From Melanopsichium pennsylvanicum (lineage: Eukaryota > Basidiomycota > Ustilaginomycetes > Ustilaginales): a DNA stretch of 64,000 bases. The notes under the pieces were generated by a model. The model was not told where the DNA came from and did not search any database. It saw nothing but the letters and a program-made list of their open reading frames with translations. The stretch's first letter is position 1. Every line of letters begins with the position of its first letter. The translations under genes and the position numbers were made by a program. The stretch is taken from contig OAPG01000006.1 in assembly GCA_900208305.1 (NCBI GenBank), positions 806,001 through 870,000 on the forward strand, read 5' to 3'. Below, in pieces: positions 11,727-23,418 of the stretch.

Positions 11727-12173
11727 TGTAGAAGAGTGCAGAGCAACCCCGTTTCTTTGTCACAGATCAGCAATTGCGCGATCAACCCTGTCAATGCAAA
11801 AAATGAATAACTGGTTGATAGAATGTGGCATTTGTTCCAGCAGATTACCGGCGACGTTGTTTGCACAATAACCATCATACATCTTTCTTAATAAGCAGAC
11901 TTGAGGATGACTGTTAGCACAAACGCAGCTCAAAATTGTTCGAAAAGATGAACCGCTTAAAAAGGTATAAAAAAAACCAACACAGTCTCACATGCACAAG
12001 GGGTTGTTGTTTTTTGATTATATGGTAACTCAATTGTCCGTGATCAAGATGTGGAAGGAAGTTATGACAAAGGTCGTGAAGAGAATGTTATGCTAGTTGT
12101 TGCTGGTGAGTGATTTGGTGCTGTAAAGAAGGTCATGCGTGTTGAAGTGTGTTGTGTTGATGGAACGGATCGC
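11727..12173. other. Convergent 3' intergenic region
   Basis: This 447-bp stretch lies between convergent genes and is presumed to hold both 3' UTRs. It is A/T-rich at 11960-12020. No gene was recognised. Confidence 0.4.
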
Positions 12174-13322
12174 CTAAGAGAGACCAGCAGCGTCGGTAAT
12201 AACGCTAAGACGGTGTGGGGTCATATGAGGGTACTCCCAGAACATGGCACCACCCTTCCAGCCATTCTGAACACCGACCTTAAGGCAAGCACCGAGCACT
12301 GAGGGCTTGACAAATCCATTATCGGCATCACTCTCGATCGCGGGCTTACCAACGACAATCTTGTCAAGTGGCACCTTGGCATATTTGTTAATCTCGAAAA
12401 CGCTGGTCAATGGGAAGTCATCGCCAGAGTTCCAAATCAGGTTATCGCACGACGAATAGGTAGTACCTTGATTGTAAAATTGTACGTTGTACCAATCGAT
12501 AAGGTCACCAACTTGAGCGTGGATCTTGGTATAACCTTCAGGGTACATCTGCGAGTTGAACCAAGGCGCAACTGGAGCATGAGTGATAATGTAATCAGGG
12601 CTAGGAAGCTCGTTACGAAGGGATTTAGTGAGGTTGACGAGCCAACCAGCAGATTTTCCGTTGGCAAAGAGGTCCATCTCTTCATAATCAACATCGACAC
12701 CATCGAGACCATTCTTCTTGACGAAAGTAGCGATGGTCTTACCAAGCGCGGTTGGGTCCTTGCCCAAACTCTGAGGAGTGTCAGTGGCACCAAAGACAGA
12801 AACCATGAGCTTCATACCGGCACCGGCGTAGCGTGACTTGAACCACTTCTTGTCGGAATCGCTCTTGGCCGCAAATTTGGCGGCATTGTCGGCCACACCA
12901 AACTTGACAGTCCAGAAAGCGAGGTTGAAGACGTTGAAGCCAGTGATGTTTGAGTAAGGAGGAGCGCCGTAAGATTGGCTGCCGACATCTTGATCGCCGT
13001 AGAGGACGAAACGAGGTGCAGTAACGCTGTCGATGTCGGCAGTGGGGAAGCCAGAGTCGAGCACCTTAACACCGGGAGCCGACTTGATGACCTGGACAGG
13101 GTCGTGCGACTTGCCAAAAAGTGAGGTGAGGGTGGACCAGACACCGTGGGTGACACGAGCGGGGATGCTGTCATCGTAGAACTCGGCAGCAGGACCAGCA
13201 AGACCATTGTAGCCATTGTACAGATTCTGCTGAGCAGGCACGGCCGAAGCGGCCGGGAGGTTTGCGATGGCGGCTGCTGTGGCGGCGACCACCACGACGG
13301 GGGCGGAGGATCCAATGCGCAT
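12174..13322 (-). CDS. Secreted glycoside hydrolase family 18 (chitinase-like)
   Basis: An intronless 382-residue frame starting at an ATG. The N-terminus has a positively charged start and a hydrophobic Ala/Val stretch (about residues 8-27) consistent with a signal peptide. The GH18 catalytic signature DxxDxDxE is intact as DGVDVDYEE near residues 207-215, with the catalytic Glu present. A conserved IDWYNVQFYNQG block and a late GAMFWEYP strand complete the TIM-barrel landmarks. GH18 enzymes cleave beta-1,4-linked N-acetylglucosamine in chitin or related glycans. No separate carbohydrate-binding module or GPI-like tail is seen, so a soluble secreted enzyme is likely. Roles in self cell-wall remodelling or removal of chitin fragments are both possible and cannot be told apart here. 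Confidence 0.88.
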   Translation of the reverse strand: MRIGSSAPVVVVAATAAAIANLPAASAVPAQQNLYNGYNGLAGPAAEFYDDSIPARVTHGVWSTLTSLFGKSHDPVQVIKSAPGVKVLDSGFPTADIDSVTAPRFVLYGDQDVGSQSYGAPPYSNITGFNVFNLAFWTVKFGVADNAAKFAAKSDSDKKWFKSRYAGAGMKLMVSVFGATDTPQSLGKDPTALGKTIATFVKKNGLDGVDVDYEEMDLFANGKSAGWLVNLTKSLRNELPSPDYIITHAPVAPWFNSQMYPEGYTKIHAQVGDLIDWYNVQFYNQGTTYSSCDNLIWNSGDDFPLTSVFEINKYAKVPLDKIVVGKPAIESDADNGFVKPSVLGACLKVGVQNGWKGGAMFWEYPHMTPHRLSVITDAAGLS

Positions 13323-15704
13323 GTTGATACGTGATAAGGGCTGTTAAGATGTGTGCTAGGGTGATATGGGTGAGTCTTGCGTAGAGGAAAGGATTGGCGA
13401 GAGCAGAGAGGGTGGTTAAAATTGGTGAGAAGGGAAAGTAGGACGCAGGAAGTGAAGAATTGAAGAGGTGAAGGGATTCGTAGAGGAGTGGAGTGGAGAG
13501 TAGAGAGTGAAGCTCGATGGTGAAAAGGGGGAAAGACATTTGAAAAGCGACCTCGACTTCTTATAGAAAGAGTGTAGAGAGTGCGGATGCGTGTAGCATA
13601 CTTGGGGAAAGGCCGCGAGATTCCTGTGGCCACGGGGTGTGAAGTTTCAACATCCCCATGTATGCTGACAGCGTAGGAAGGGAGGAACGTATTTTCACCC
13701 CGAAGAAGGGTAGAAGAGCCCGAGCTCCATCCAAGTGGGTATTGACCTCACCAGGGTGAGGAAGCGACGAAGGTTGGAGGCGAGGCAAAACGACGGCGCC
13801 TGAACGACAGGAGGCAATTATGATTGAACTCCACTGCGCATCTTGACAGGCATAATCGCGGCAAAGGATCCGTCAACGAGTTCGCTACAGAGAGTTCACA
13901 TAACACATGGTGTGGCTGTCACCGCATGAAAGCGAGGGGGTGTGTGGAACAGGAGTGGGCACTGCAAAGTTGGGCAGGTAGAATTTGTATGCGGAGTTTC
14001 AAAATTGGGAAGTCGATCTCTCGAACATTGCCCTTTTGCTTCCGAATGGCCGAGATGTAGACATGGGTCCTTCGCAGACAGAGCGCAAAGACTTGCATAG
14101 TGCGGCAGACACTTCCGATCTCTCCGTTGTTCCCACGCTTAAAGAGTCAGAAATAGATCTGAACTTGAAAAGCGAGTGCCATGTCGTTCAGAGACACGCT
14201 GCAATGCCACAAAGAATCTCAAGCGCTTTCCCTTTGATAACGAGCGAAGCAACTTATCGAGCTTATCTGACTGCAACGATGCTTGGCATTGTCATGACAA
14301 AGTCACAACCTGAGCTTGAGTGATTTGAAGAGGTATTAAATTACTGTGAGACGGGGGGGTTAAGTGCAAGCGATTTGGTTGCCGAAGTGTCATGCTGTAA
14401 GCTCACTTAACGGAGCCACATGGTCGAGATGACGCTTCGAATTTGACGAGGCCGCGTGTATCGTGGCCAACAAGATGTTATAATTTACCAAGGCTGCTCG
14501 ACCTGAAAGCTTTGGATCACCTGAAGGCTTTGCTTGTAGCGTGACTGTATCAGTCGAACACAAATTGAATTCATCCACTCAAAGATGACGCAAATGTTCG
14601 GCAACCTTGCGTGTTGAATGTGGACTCAGACAAGAGACTCTGCTGCGTCGTGCGGCAACCATGCTGTCGGAGATGTTGAAACAAGGCAGGGGCCATTTCT
14701 CAGGTGCCTTGCAGTGTCAGGAGAATTTTGCAAACCGGGAGGTGTGCGTTCACATACGGGCGAGGGGATTTAGCCAAGTGGAGATGAGTTGGAAGTTGAA
14801 CAGTCGGCAAGCTTGTGACTTTGCGTCTCATGATGGTGACAGGAGACCCGAATGACTCTCACGTCTTTGCGCCACGAAAAAGAAGGTTGTTGCACAGAGG
14901 AGTAGTCGAAGCGAAATTTGCCAACCGAGACAAGGGTCCTGTCCAACTTAAGTTTCAATCACAGAATCGCTCACTCGATGACGCATTGCAGATCTGGAAC
15001 CACTAAAGCCGTGAGTAAGTAGTGTTGGGATTTTCCACGCGCCTCGTAGATCCCTACTCGACCTCGTCATGCACTCGCGATGTGATGGCCCCTGTTCAAC
15101 CATACAACCACTCAGTGCGAGGGCTCAACAAGCTTATCTCTTCCGATAGTCGACGTCGTGCTAGTTTCTGTCTCCAAATTACCAAGAGACAGTCCTTGTC
15201 AAGGAGCGAGACCTCGCATCAAGAGAAGGAGGCAACTGCAACACATCGAGCCGTTGTGGAGCTAGGATGTCCCCATCTGCGATGTAAGGGATCCTGAATT
15301 ACACGCATCGAATTTCAATCCTTCACAAGCGGCTTCGACTGTGCATGACATCGAGCAAGCGAGCGAGTCTGATCAAACAGTCTTCTTACACCTTCCTATT
15401 CGAGCGATGGCCTCGATACCGGCGTTTTCGAACAACGTCTACTAGACATGCGAGTTTTTGACTCCTCTTTAAAAAAAATTACAAAAAATTAATTAGCTGT
15501 CACGTAAGTTTTCATTATTTTATGCCAAATTCGGAAAGTTGTCAGCGTTGTTCAAGTAGATTCTTCATATGTCAACTATTCCATCGCTTATCGACAAGGT
15601 GGATCATCCCGATGTCAGATTCGATCCATAATTAACGCGCGCGCGTCAATAAGGAGCGCGCAGCAGATATCGGGGAGAAGGACCTGAGAGCGGCAAGCAA
15701 AACC
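13323..15704. other. Gene-free interval upstream of GH18 gene
   Basis: About 2.4 kb between the GH18 start and the end of the alcohol dehydrogenase gene. Bases 13370-13560 are G/A-rich on the plus strand, a C/T-rich leader for the minus-strand GH18 message. An A/T-rich block lies at 15465-15530. A short alternating GCGCGCGC run occurs at 15635-15645. Open frames here show no recognisable domain. Confidence 0.45.
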
Positions 15705-16856
15705 CTAGAGATCAGCATTGACGCTCACGATCATCTTACCCTGATGCGTGGGCCTGCCGTAATCCTCCCTCATCTTTTCCACCTCGTCCAATCTATATGC
15801 TATGGTGTTGACCTCGATACCGTGCTTGGCGACCAGGTCACATACCTCCCTTGTTGTCTTTGGATCGCCTAGCAAGCTTCCTTTGACAGTAATGTCCCTG
15901 AATATCAAGTGATTGTAGTGGATTGGAATAGGATCGTTCGGCTGACCAACAACCATGAACAATCCGTGATTCTTCGTAATCGCCAGCCCAAATTCGTACG
16001 CTGGAATAACGTCTGTGGCCATTATGACTGCGTCCGCCCGTTCTCCGCCGAGCTGCTCATTGACTAGCTTCTCTACTGCTTCTTGGTCGTGTCCGTCGAT
16101 CTTGCCCGAGTTGAAAATCTTGTCGGGAGGATATGGGAGCTTTTTGCACATCTCTAGGGGCGCATCTCGAGCGTCAAAAAGCCACACATTATAACCCAAA
16201 CACTTGGCAAGTTGGACTCCCAAATGTCCTAACGCACCTGCACCAACGATCGCCAGCGTCTGACCTTTCTCAAGTTTACATCCTATGATGGCAGTGTAGA
16301 TCGTCGCACCAGCGCAAAAGAGCGGTGCAGCAGAGTCAAAGTCCAAGTCATTGGGTAAGAGCACACAAGACCTGTAATCCGCCCTCATGTATTCGGCAAA
16401 CGCTCCATCAGCAGTAACTCCCACCATGTCTTGGTCCGCGCAGTACTTTGGACTTGCCCTCTTGCATTCGGCACACTTGCCGCAATAGTCTCGGAAAGTG
16501 ATGCATCCCACCCTGTCTCCAAGCTTCAATGGCTCTGAGCCGCTCGAGGCTAACTTCCCACCAGCAGGGTTGGAGGTGGCGTTGGAACCCAGTGCAACAA
16601 CGACACCTGTAGGTTCGTGCGAGGGTATTAGAGGTAAAGGGTGGCGTGATTTCGATGCGAAGTCCCCGCGTGCCACCATCAATTCGGTATGGCAGTACCC
16701 AGCAGTAGCAATACGGATGAGCACGTCGTTGGGGCCGACAGAAGGTACGGGTACATCATGACGCATGACATAGGGTGGGTCCGCATTGAACTCTTCGATG
16801 CGCAACGCCTTCATGGTCTTTGGTAGATTCGGAGCGGATGTGCTTGAGTCTGCCAT
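15705..16856 (-). CDS. Zinc-dependent medium-chain alcohol dehydrogenase
   Basis: A 383-residue protein of the MDR superfamily, which oxidises alcohols or reduces aldehydes with NAD(P). The catalytic-zinc region has AGYCHTELMVARGD and SHEPTGVV, so the Cys and His-Glu ligands are present. The structural zinc site is CGKCAECKRASPKYC. The Rossmann motif is GAGALGHLGVQLAK, followed by YNVWLFDARD at the second beta strand. I chose the ATG at 16856 because the fold begins with MKALRIEEF soon after. The open frame continues upstream to 17111 with an earlier ATG at 17033, but that extension has no family counterpart. The gene shares a 480-bp divergent intergenic region with the DPB2 gene. The substrate cannot be assigned. 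Confidence 0.87.
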   Translation of the reverse strand: MADSSTSAPNLPKTMKALRIEEFNADPPYVMRHDVPVPSVGPNDVLIRIATAGYCHTELMVARGDFASKSRHPLPLIPSHEPTGVVVALGSNATSNPAGGKLASSGSEPLKLGDRVGCITFRDYCGKCAECKRASPKYCADQDMVGVTADGAFAEYMRADYRSCVLLPNDLDFDSAAPLFCAGATIYTAIIGCKLEKGQTLAIVGAGALGHLGVQLAKCLGYNVWLFDARDAPLEMCKKLPYPPDKIFNSGKIDGHDQEAVEKLVNEQLGGERADAVIMATDVIPAYEFGLAITKNHGLFMVVGQPNDPIPIHYNHLIFRDITVKGSLLGDPKTTREVCDLVAKHGIEVNTIAYRLDEVEKMREDYGRPTHQGKMIVSVNADL

Positions 16857-17336
16857 ATTGATCTTTGTATTCTGTTCTAACACGGAGTGGATACGGTGGT
16901 GTACTGAGCCGAGTGCAACTCTGAAAGATGAATGTCGATGGGTAGAGCAGAGAGGTTGATGGATGTAAGGGTTGCTAGGAATATTGTTGCCCTTAGTGAC
17001 GAAAGAGAGGGCTGTGCCATCGGCGAGGAACATGTAAGTTATAACATATCGTTCGAAATCCAATTGTGGATAGCAGCCAGAAATGACCGTTCGGCCTCCA
17101 CATGTTTTCACAGAGTCTTACATGTCTAGTTGCGCGAATCGCGAATGCGCTTCAACCAATCGGAATCCCGATTCCCGATGAAATCTAGATTCGATTTCAT
17201 CGAGTCGCGTAAAGTGCACCTCTACGCGCGTGTAAGGTGCTGCCGAACCAACACCAAACAACACCTTCTCGTTGATTTGGTTCGCTCTTGTGCTCCCCAC
17301 CTTGTTCTCCATCGCACCATATCAAATACCGCAATC
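16857..17336. promoter_or_regulatory. Divergent promoter region between alcohol dehydrogenase and DPB2
   Basis: 480 bp separate the two start codons of head-to-head genes, so both promoters must lie here. A short inverted-repeat cluster built on AATC, GATT and CGATT elements is visible at 17133-17200. No TATA-like element was identified with confidence. Confidence 0.4.
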
Positions 17337-19517
17337 ATGGTCAATTCAGCAGCAATAGCTCCTCCACCGGAACTGCGCAGAACGATCCTTCGAGTTTTTA
17401 CCACCAAACACTCGCTCCAACTCCATTCTTCAGCAATCACGTTCATCACTTCAACCTTGGCCGAACATGGACTTCTCGAACAACCTCTCGAATGGGAAGA
17501 AGCTATCGACGCACTTGCTCAGGGCATTGTAGAAGGACAGGTAGATTTGGATTCAAACTTTACCTCTACTTCCCGTGGTCATCGCAACAGTACTCGTAAC
17601 AATGACGCTGACGATGAAGGTCCGTCTGATGTAGTGACCGCTGCAGCACTAGAGAAGGTTTACTCGCGTCTTGTCGTAGCTGACTCTGCCGCACACGCAA
17701 CCCAAACCTCCCTTTCTGCAAACTCAACACCATCCAATGGTACTCATACGCACCCGCATGAGCTCACCGATGGAGAATTGCCAGACCCGCATCGCTATTT
17801 TGGACTCCATTCTGCCTTCTCCCAACCTAAACTTACCTTCGATCCCATTCGCAAAGTGTTTGAACCATCACCCATCACCTCAACGATTCTTCCTACCGCT
17901 GTGACTCGCTCAGCTTTTGCTCGACAGCGCTATCACATACTCAAAAGTGTGATTCTCCGCAACGAGAACTTCTGCCCTCCTCTCGCCATCCCTTCCTCGT
18001 CTTCCAACCGCCACGACACTGGTGAGGCCGGGTTCATGAAACTCACTTCAACCAAAAACCTTCTCGGTCGTCAAGGTTCACGATTCCTACTTTTCGGAAT
18101 GTTGAGTACCTCTTCCGATGGTCGATACGAATTAGAAGATGCAGATGGCACCGTCGGACTTGATCTTCAACACGCGATCCCTGGTGAAGGCATCTTTACA
18201 GAGGGAAGCCTGATTCTCGTCGAAGGCGAATATACTGTAGACGAAAGGATCAGGGTGTTTGCAATAGGTCATCCACCAAGCGAAACAAGAGCCCAGGCGA
18301 GGAGCATACATGCTCACACAGATTTTTTGGGTGCTCCACAAGTGCCGGCAGTAGCACCCAAACACAAACTCACGGGCCAGTGGAGAGGCGCCATTTCAGT
18401 CAAAGATGAAAAGAGTCTGATGGTTCATGAACAGAATCATTCCGATCTATGCTTTGTCATCTTCAGCGATCTGCATTTGGATCATCTCAAGACCATGGCT
18501 GCGTTTGCGACGGTTTTGCAGGGGTATGTGGATGCGGATTTCATTCCTTTCGCTTTGGTTTTGTGCGGCAATTTTGCATCTCAGCAGTATTCTAGCGTGG
18601 ACATGGTGGAAAAATATAAAGGTTCGTACTTGACTTGGATCTCATCTTGGGCGATCTCGCTCATCTGGCTTACTGACGCTTTTGAATTGCCCCATCGTGT
18701 GGTCATGATAATTTGTGCGCGATAGCTGGATTTTCTGCACTGGCCGATACCCTTGCCACGTTCACAGCCATCGTCCGAACGAGCCATATCATCCTCCTAC
18801 CCGGTCCTCAGGATCCTTTCACCACATCTCTTGTCCCACGACCGCCGCTTCCGCAATTGCTCGTCCAATCTCTTTTGAACAAGCTCGCGCCACTCGGAGC
18901 TACTATCCACCTGACCTCGAATCCATGTCGAATCTCGTACTTTTCTCAGCAAATCGTCATATATCGCGATGATACCATGACCCGTTTCCTCCGCAACACT
19001 GTTAGCATCAAGGACGAAACGCACGAACAAGAGACAGAAGAGCGCGAAAGGGAAGAGAGAGATTTGAAAAAGTTTTTGGTCTCGACCGTACTCGATCAGG
19101 CACATCTAGTGCCACTGGCTCAAAGAATCAGACCTGTACTCTGGGACCATGACCAATCTTTGAGCCTCTATCCCATGCCCACTGCTGTAAGTGTCTATAC
19201 CCTTCGCAAGTCTCCAGTCAGAGTGCGTTTGACTGACGCACTTTTCGTTGGCTACATTTCCATGACATCAGCTGGTACTGGCGGATGCATACGACAGGTA
19301 CGAGCTGACCTACGAAGGTTGTCATGTCGTGAATCCAGGCTCATTTAGATCCGGTAACACTTTTTCTTGGTCAACTTACTATCCTGCCACTCGTCGCACC
19401 GAACCAAGGTAAGTTTCTCCATCCAGCACCGTCAACGTTTGATGGAACCTATTGCTAACTTGAACTGTCTGTCTTTTCGCTGTCTCATGTGACTATAGCG
19501 AGCTCCCAATGTCTTGA
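17337..19517 (+). CDS. DPB2: DNA polymerase epsilon subunit B
   Basis: Four exons: 17337-18621, 18726-19186, 19272-19408 and 19499-19517, with introns of 104, 85 and 90 bp. All have GT-AG ends and keep the frame, giving 633 residues. Dpb2 is the essential non-catalytic subunit of the leading-strand polymerase and links it to the CMG helicase. The N-terminal helical domain starts at [13 protein letters not shown]. The OB-fold region includes the [10 protein letters not shown] and [12 protein letters not shown] segments. The inactive calcineurin-like phosphoesterase domain shows [19 protein letters not shown] and [10 protein letters not shown]. The last coding exon is only 19 nt. I used the ATG at 17337, where family similarity begins; the frame is open 69 codons further upstream but that stretch does not resemble Dpb2. 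Confidence 0.9.
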
Positions 19518-21159
19518 TGTATTTGGATGCAGTTCAAATACATTCTATGGCATTGGTGCGGTGAACGCAGTAGCTGCTGTCTGCGAATAAGTGAGTTGAA
19601 CGGTCTACAATAATTTGCCTTCATCTTAGGTCTGACGGAAGCAGAGGCCGCGATCATATAACATCGGGCCACCAGAGAGCAGAACACGAATGTTGTACAC
19701 GATCTTGGCGAGAACTGAAGGTGTCAATAGCATGGAATGTATTACATCGCGTTGCTGCAAGATAGACTAGCCGAACCTTGGCATTTTCGAGCATCCTTGT
19801 TTTGCCCCACATCAAGAAACTTGTCGGCTTCCACGGGCAAGGCATGCACCGACACGTTCCCGTCCATCTCGAGCGACCGTTCTTCTAAAGCATGTTGTAA
19901 GGCTGAAGGGCGTGTTCGGTTCCTTTACGCCCTGTCTGAAGTCGTGGGCAACCCTCTACAGAGCAGTTTTCACATATTGTCAAGCAAGAAAGTGTTGTTT
20001 TTTGGCGTGACACGTTGGACTAGCCTTAACCACACCAAAAGCTGCCGTCAAGCGAGGCGGCTAGCAGCACCCTGAAGAAATCGTGTAAAATCGCTTTGCC
20101 GAAGCGAAGACTGTGGCGCTAACAGACGTCGTAGAGCTTGGCTCTTCTTGTTACGGCTTGGAGATTTTAATGCCGTCAAAGGCTTTCTGAAAGGTTCCTT
20201 TGGTTCTTCCTTTCTCGAGGTTCATTAATACTCGAGCCAGCGACCAGTTGCTTGGTATGATCGCAACAGTGGTACAGTAATGCAGATCCGTTCCGCAGCG
20301 GAAGGAGGCCATCCGTAAAATAGTCTAGTGGTGTGTCCCATCGGAATAAACAAGAACGTGGTGAGCTTACGGAAAGAAGGCGCATTGATCGCGTTCATAG
20401 CTGCAACGGTAGCGTCACTACCTGCCTTGGTTCATCGTCAAGTGCAAGTATCCTGTGGCTTTCAGTAAGGCAATTTGGTGCTGATCGATGCGGCTGAGAG
20501 TAATTAAAAACCCCATAAGATCAAGCTGGTCGAAATCTCGCCGTCGCCCCAACAAAACATCCTGCACCAATGCTCAATCGCTTTGCACATCGTCCCGCAG
20601 TTCTCCTACCTTTACCAACGATTGAGTTGCTCTCGGTTTTGAGAAAGATAATGTGCTGCTCTTGGATCCTTGTCGGATTCGCACAGATCGGTGTTCGAAC
20701 GAGTCGATGGTGCTGGTTCGCTAGATAGACTGATCGAAATTCAGACTTGGCTCGCTCACGAAAGGCGTAACATGACCATTGTCAGCGCTTTGTTTTCCCC
20801 TCAATTAAGGTCCACTCGATTCACTTTCTGTCACCTCAAGTCGTTACATGACCTGGTAGGTGGTTCCATGTTCAGACTATTACGGCCAATTGTTGTCGTA
20901 GCTCAAATTCATTCGATGCCCACAAGATGAAGCTATAGAGGCAAAGAATGCACGCAATATCGCACGCAAAGCCATGAGATAGAAATGAGAAAAGGGGTAT
21001 TATGATTAATGAAAACAAAAGGCATGATAAGAGAATAAAACATGGCTGGCTCGACTATACTTTGAATTCAAGTCGCCATCAAAGCTAAACTGAGCTATGA
21101 AACATGACAAGTGTACAAAAGATGCCCCATGACAAATGCCTTTTTGCAGGACTGAGTTT
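19518..21159. other. Convergent intergenic region, DPB2 / OPT transporter
   Basis: About 1.64 kb between two convergent stop codons, unusually long for facing 3' ends. I see only short frames without domains and no RNA gene. It may hold an undetected non-coding transcript. Confidence 0.35.
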
Positions 21160-23418
21160 TTAACCCCAAGGAGGAAGACCGACCGAGGTACCGTAAGTTC
21201 CGCCACTGACGTCAGCAATGGCGAGGATGGCATTGAAAACACCAGCCATACCCTCACCGGCGACAAGACCCGCAGCAATGGCGTATCCAAACATGTCGAA
21301 AGACGAAGGTCTCTTGTTCTTCCAGATGAGAGCGCCAGTGGCACCCATGCACATGGCAATAGGGTAGTAGGTCTGAGGAACGACAAAGCCGAGACCGACG
21401 GCGTTCCAGTTGGGCACGTAGACGTGGTACTTGGCGGGAATGACCTTGTACTTGAGCACAACGGTTATTATTGAAACAATGGCGAAACCGATTGCGGTCA
21501 TACCACTGGAAAGACTAACGGGAAGCTTGGGCGAGATGACGGCCAATGCAACGGCCTTCCAAGCGGCGACGGAGGGAGCGGCAAAGGGGCAATCCTCGGC
21601 TTCAGCATTTGTAATGCATGGATAAGCCTTGGTGAAGAGGACAAAGAGACCCGTTGAGACGAAAATGGAGAAGAAAGAGCCAAAGATCTGAGCCCAGAAC
21701 TGGTTGCGAGGCTTGGCACGGAGCAAGTGACCAGTTTTGAGGTCACCGACCATGTCAACAGCGTGCGATGCGGCGGAAGAGGCGATGGAACCAGCGATGA
21801 GGTTCTCTAGCAAAGCAGCATTACCGGTCTTGCCTTGACCACGAAGAGCACCACCAACGATAAGCTGGGATGCCTTGGCAACCGAACCGACAGGGTTGGT
21901 GTCGGTGGCACCAGAGGCCTGAACACCGACGAATGAGAAGAGGAAGGCGAGAATGATGGCAAGGATGACGTTACCGAGGTTCATGTTGAACTGGATGGTG
22001 CAAACAAGGCAGGTGAAGACGATCGAGAGAGCAAGACCACCAGTCCAGGCCCAGACGGGCACCTGGTCCTTCTTCTCGCAAGGATCGGCAATAGCGTCCT
22101 CGTAGACGGGAGCCTCCTTGTGAGTGAACTTGCAGTAGAGTTCCATGGCACCAGCGCGCATACCACGGTAAATGGTTGGGCCGTTCATACCAATCTCGGC
22201 GAAAGAGTAAGCAAGCATCATGAGGACACCAGGCCAGAGACCCCAGTAACGGGGCGAGGCGTCGTTGAGGGGCTGCTTGTTAGGATCGAAGCTCATAGAT
22301 AGATAATTCCATCGGAGAGGCTCTTGTGGGTCGGCAGTCGCGGCGACACCAGTGTGACGACCCATGGCCTGGCCGGTGGCGATGATAGCGGGGCCAATCA
22401 TGGCATACATGAGGAAAGAACCTCCGAGGAAAGAGTAGGAAGCGTTCATACCAGAGAGCATACCAGCACCGATGAAGGCAGGAGTCCACTCAATGATCCA
22501 GCCCCAATTGTCAACAACGATGGCCCTCTTCCAGCCCCACTTGTACAACCAGTAGAAGATGTGCCAATCCATGAGGATACCCGATGCGTACTGGTTAACA
22601 ACGACAAAGACGAAGGCGCAAACAAACGAGATCATGAGAGCGCGCGACTGCTTCCTGGCAGTCAACTCACCACCGGGAGCGTGCAGCGAACGAACGGTGA
22701 AGGCGGTAGCGGTGGGCGAAGGGAAGACAAGCTTCTGCTTGAGGACATAGAACTTTCGGAGGGGAATGGCGAAGAAGACACCGTAGTAGGCCGAGACGGC
22801 CGAAAAGGTGATGAGACGGCCAAAGTCCTTGAGAGGATCGTGCAAAAGGTTGAGCTGGTACATGGCGGGAACGGCGGCGACGAACATGCCGGTGAGCGAA
22901 CCAGCAGCAGTGGCTGCGGTCTGCACAGTGCAGTTTTCACGAGGACCAAAGAATCCACCACCAAACTTCTCGGGGAGGGCCTTGGACATGATTTTAATGA
23001 TACTGTAACCGAGGAGAGCACCAAAGAGGGAAGCGCCGAAGGTAAAACCCGTCTTCAAACCAAGGTAGACGTTGGAAGCGGCAATGACACATCCGAGAAC
23101 AGTACCGGTGACAAGGGCACGGATGGTAAGCTGGTGGGGCTCGTCATCGGGGAAATACTTGAGAGCGAACTGCTCGTGGGGATCCTCGGCGACAAAGTCC
23201 TCCTCAGCAACAACAGCCTTCTTCTCGGCATCGTAGTAGCCGGTGACAGGTAATTGAGTGTCGAGGCCATCCCGGGAGGAGAAAGGAGACTTCTTCTCGT
23301 CATCGACAGGAGAGTGAGCCTGGAGGCCGTGCTCTTGGCGATATTGGGGAACATGAGTCTCAGAGATCTCGTTGGTCTCGTTGTGCATCTGTCCCCAAGT
23401 TGGGGTGGGAGCAGCCAT
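21160..23418 (-). CDS. OPT-family oligopeptide / metal-chelate transporter
   Basis: An intronless frame of 752 residues from the ATG at 23418 (the open frame continues 25 codons further upstream). About 85 hydrophilic residues are followed by roughly 14-16 hydrophobic segments. The conserved start of the OPT fold is QLTIRALVTGTVLGCVIAAS followed by NVYLGLKTGFTFGASLFGALLGY. Later blocks include RENCTVQTAATAAG, VFPSPTATAFTVRSLH, the repeated glycine-rich ATDTNPVGSVAKASQLIVGG and the terminal GEGMAGVFNAILAI. OPT proteins are proton-coupled importers of small peptides, glutathione or metal chelates at the plasma membrane. The sequence looks closer to the YSL-like branch than to yeast Opt1, but the substrate is unknown. 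The upstream region is unusually long (3.1 kb), suggesting complex control. Confidence 0.88.
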   Translation of the reverse strand: MAAPTPTWGQMHNETNEISETHVPQYRQEHGLQAHSPVDDEKKSPFSSRDGLDTQLPVTGYYDAEKKAVVAEEDFVAEDPHEQFALKYFPDDEPHQLTIRALVTGTVLGCVIAASNVYLGLKTGFTFGASLFGALLGYSIIKIMSKALPEKFGGGFFGPRENCTVQTAATAAGSLTGMFVAAVPAMYQLNLLHDPLKDFGRLITFSAVSAYYGVFFAIPLRKFYVLKQKLVFPSPTATAFTVRSLHAPGGELTARKQSRALMISFVCAFVFVVVNQYASGILMDWHIFYWLYKWGWKRAIVVDNWGWIIEWTPAFIGAGMLSGMNASYSFLGGSFLMYAMIGPAIIATGQAMGRHTGVAATADPQEPLRWNYLSMSFDPNKQPLNDASPRYWGLWPGVLMMLAYSFAEIGMNGPTIYRGMRAGAMELYCKFTHKEAPVYEDAIADPCEKKDQVPVWAWTGGLALSIVFTCLVCTIQFNMNLGNVILAIILAFLFSFVGVQASGATDTNPVGSVAKASQLIVGGALRGQGKTGNAALLENLIAGSIASSAASHAVDMVGDLKTGHLLRAKPRNQFWAQIFGSFFSIFVSTGLFVLFTKAYPCITNAEAEDCPFAAPSVAAWKAVALAVISPKLPVSLSSGMTAIGFAIVSIITVVLKYKVIPAKYHVYVPNWNAVGLGFVVPQTYYPIAMCMGATGALIWKNKRPSSFDMFGYAIAAGLVAGEGMAGVFNAILAIADVSGGTYGTSVGLPPWG

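Noticed and set aside
15705..17111. Longer 468-codon version of the alcohol dehydrogenase
   Set aside because: The extra 85 codons have no counterpart in the family, and the core starts just after the ATG at 16856.
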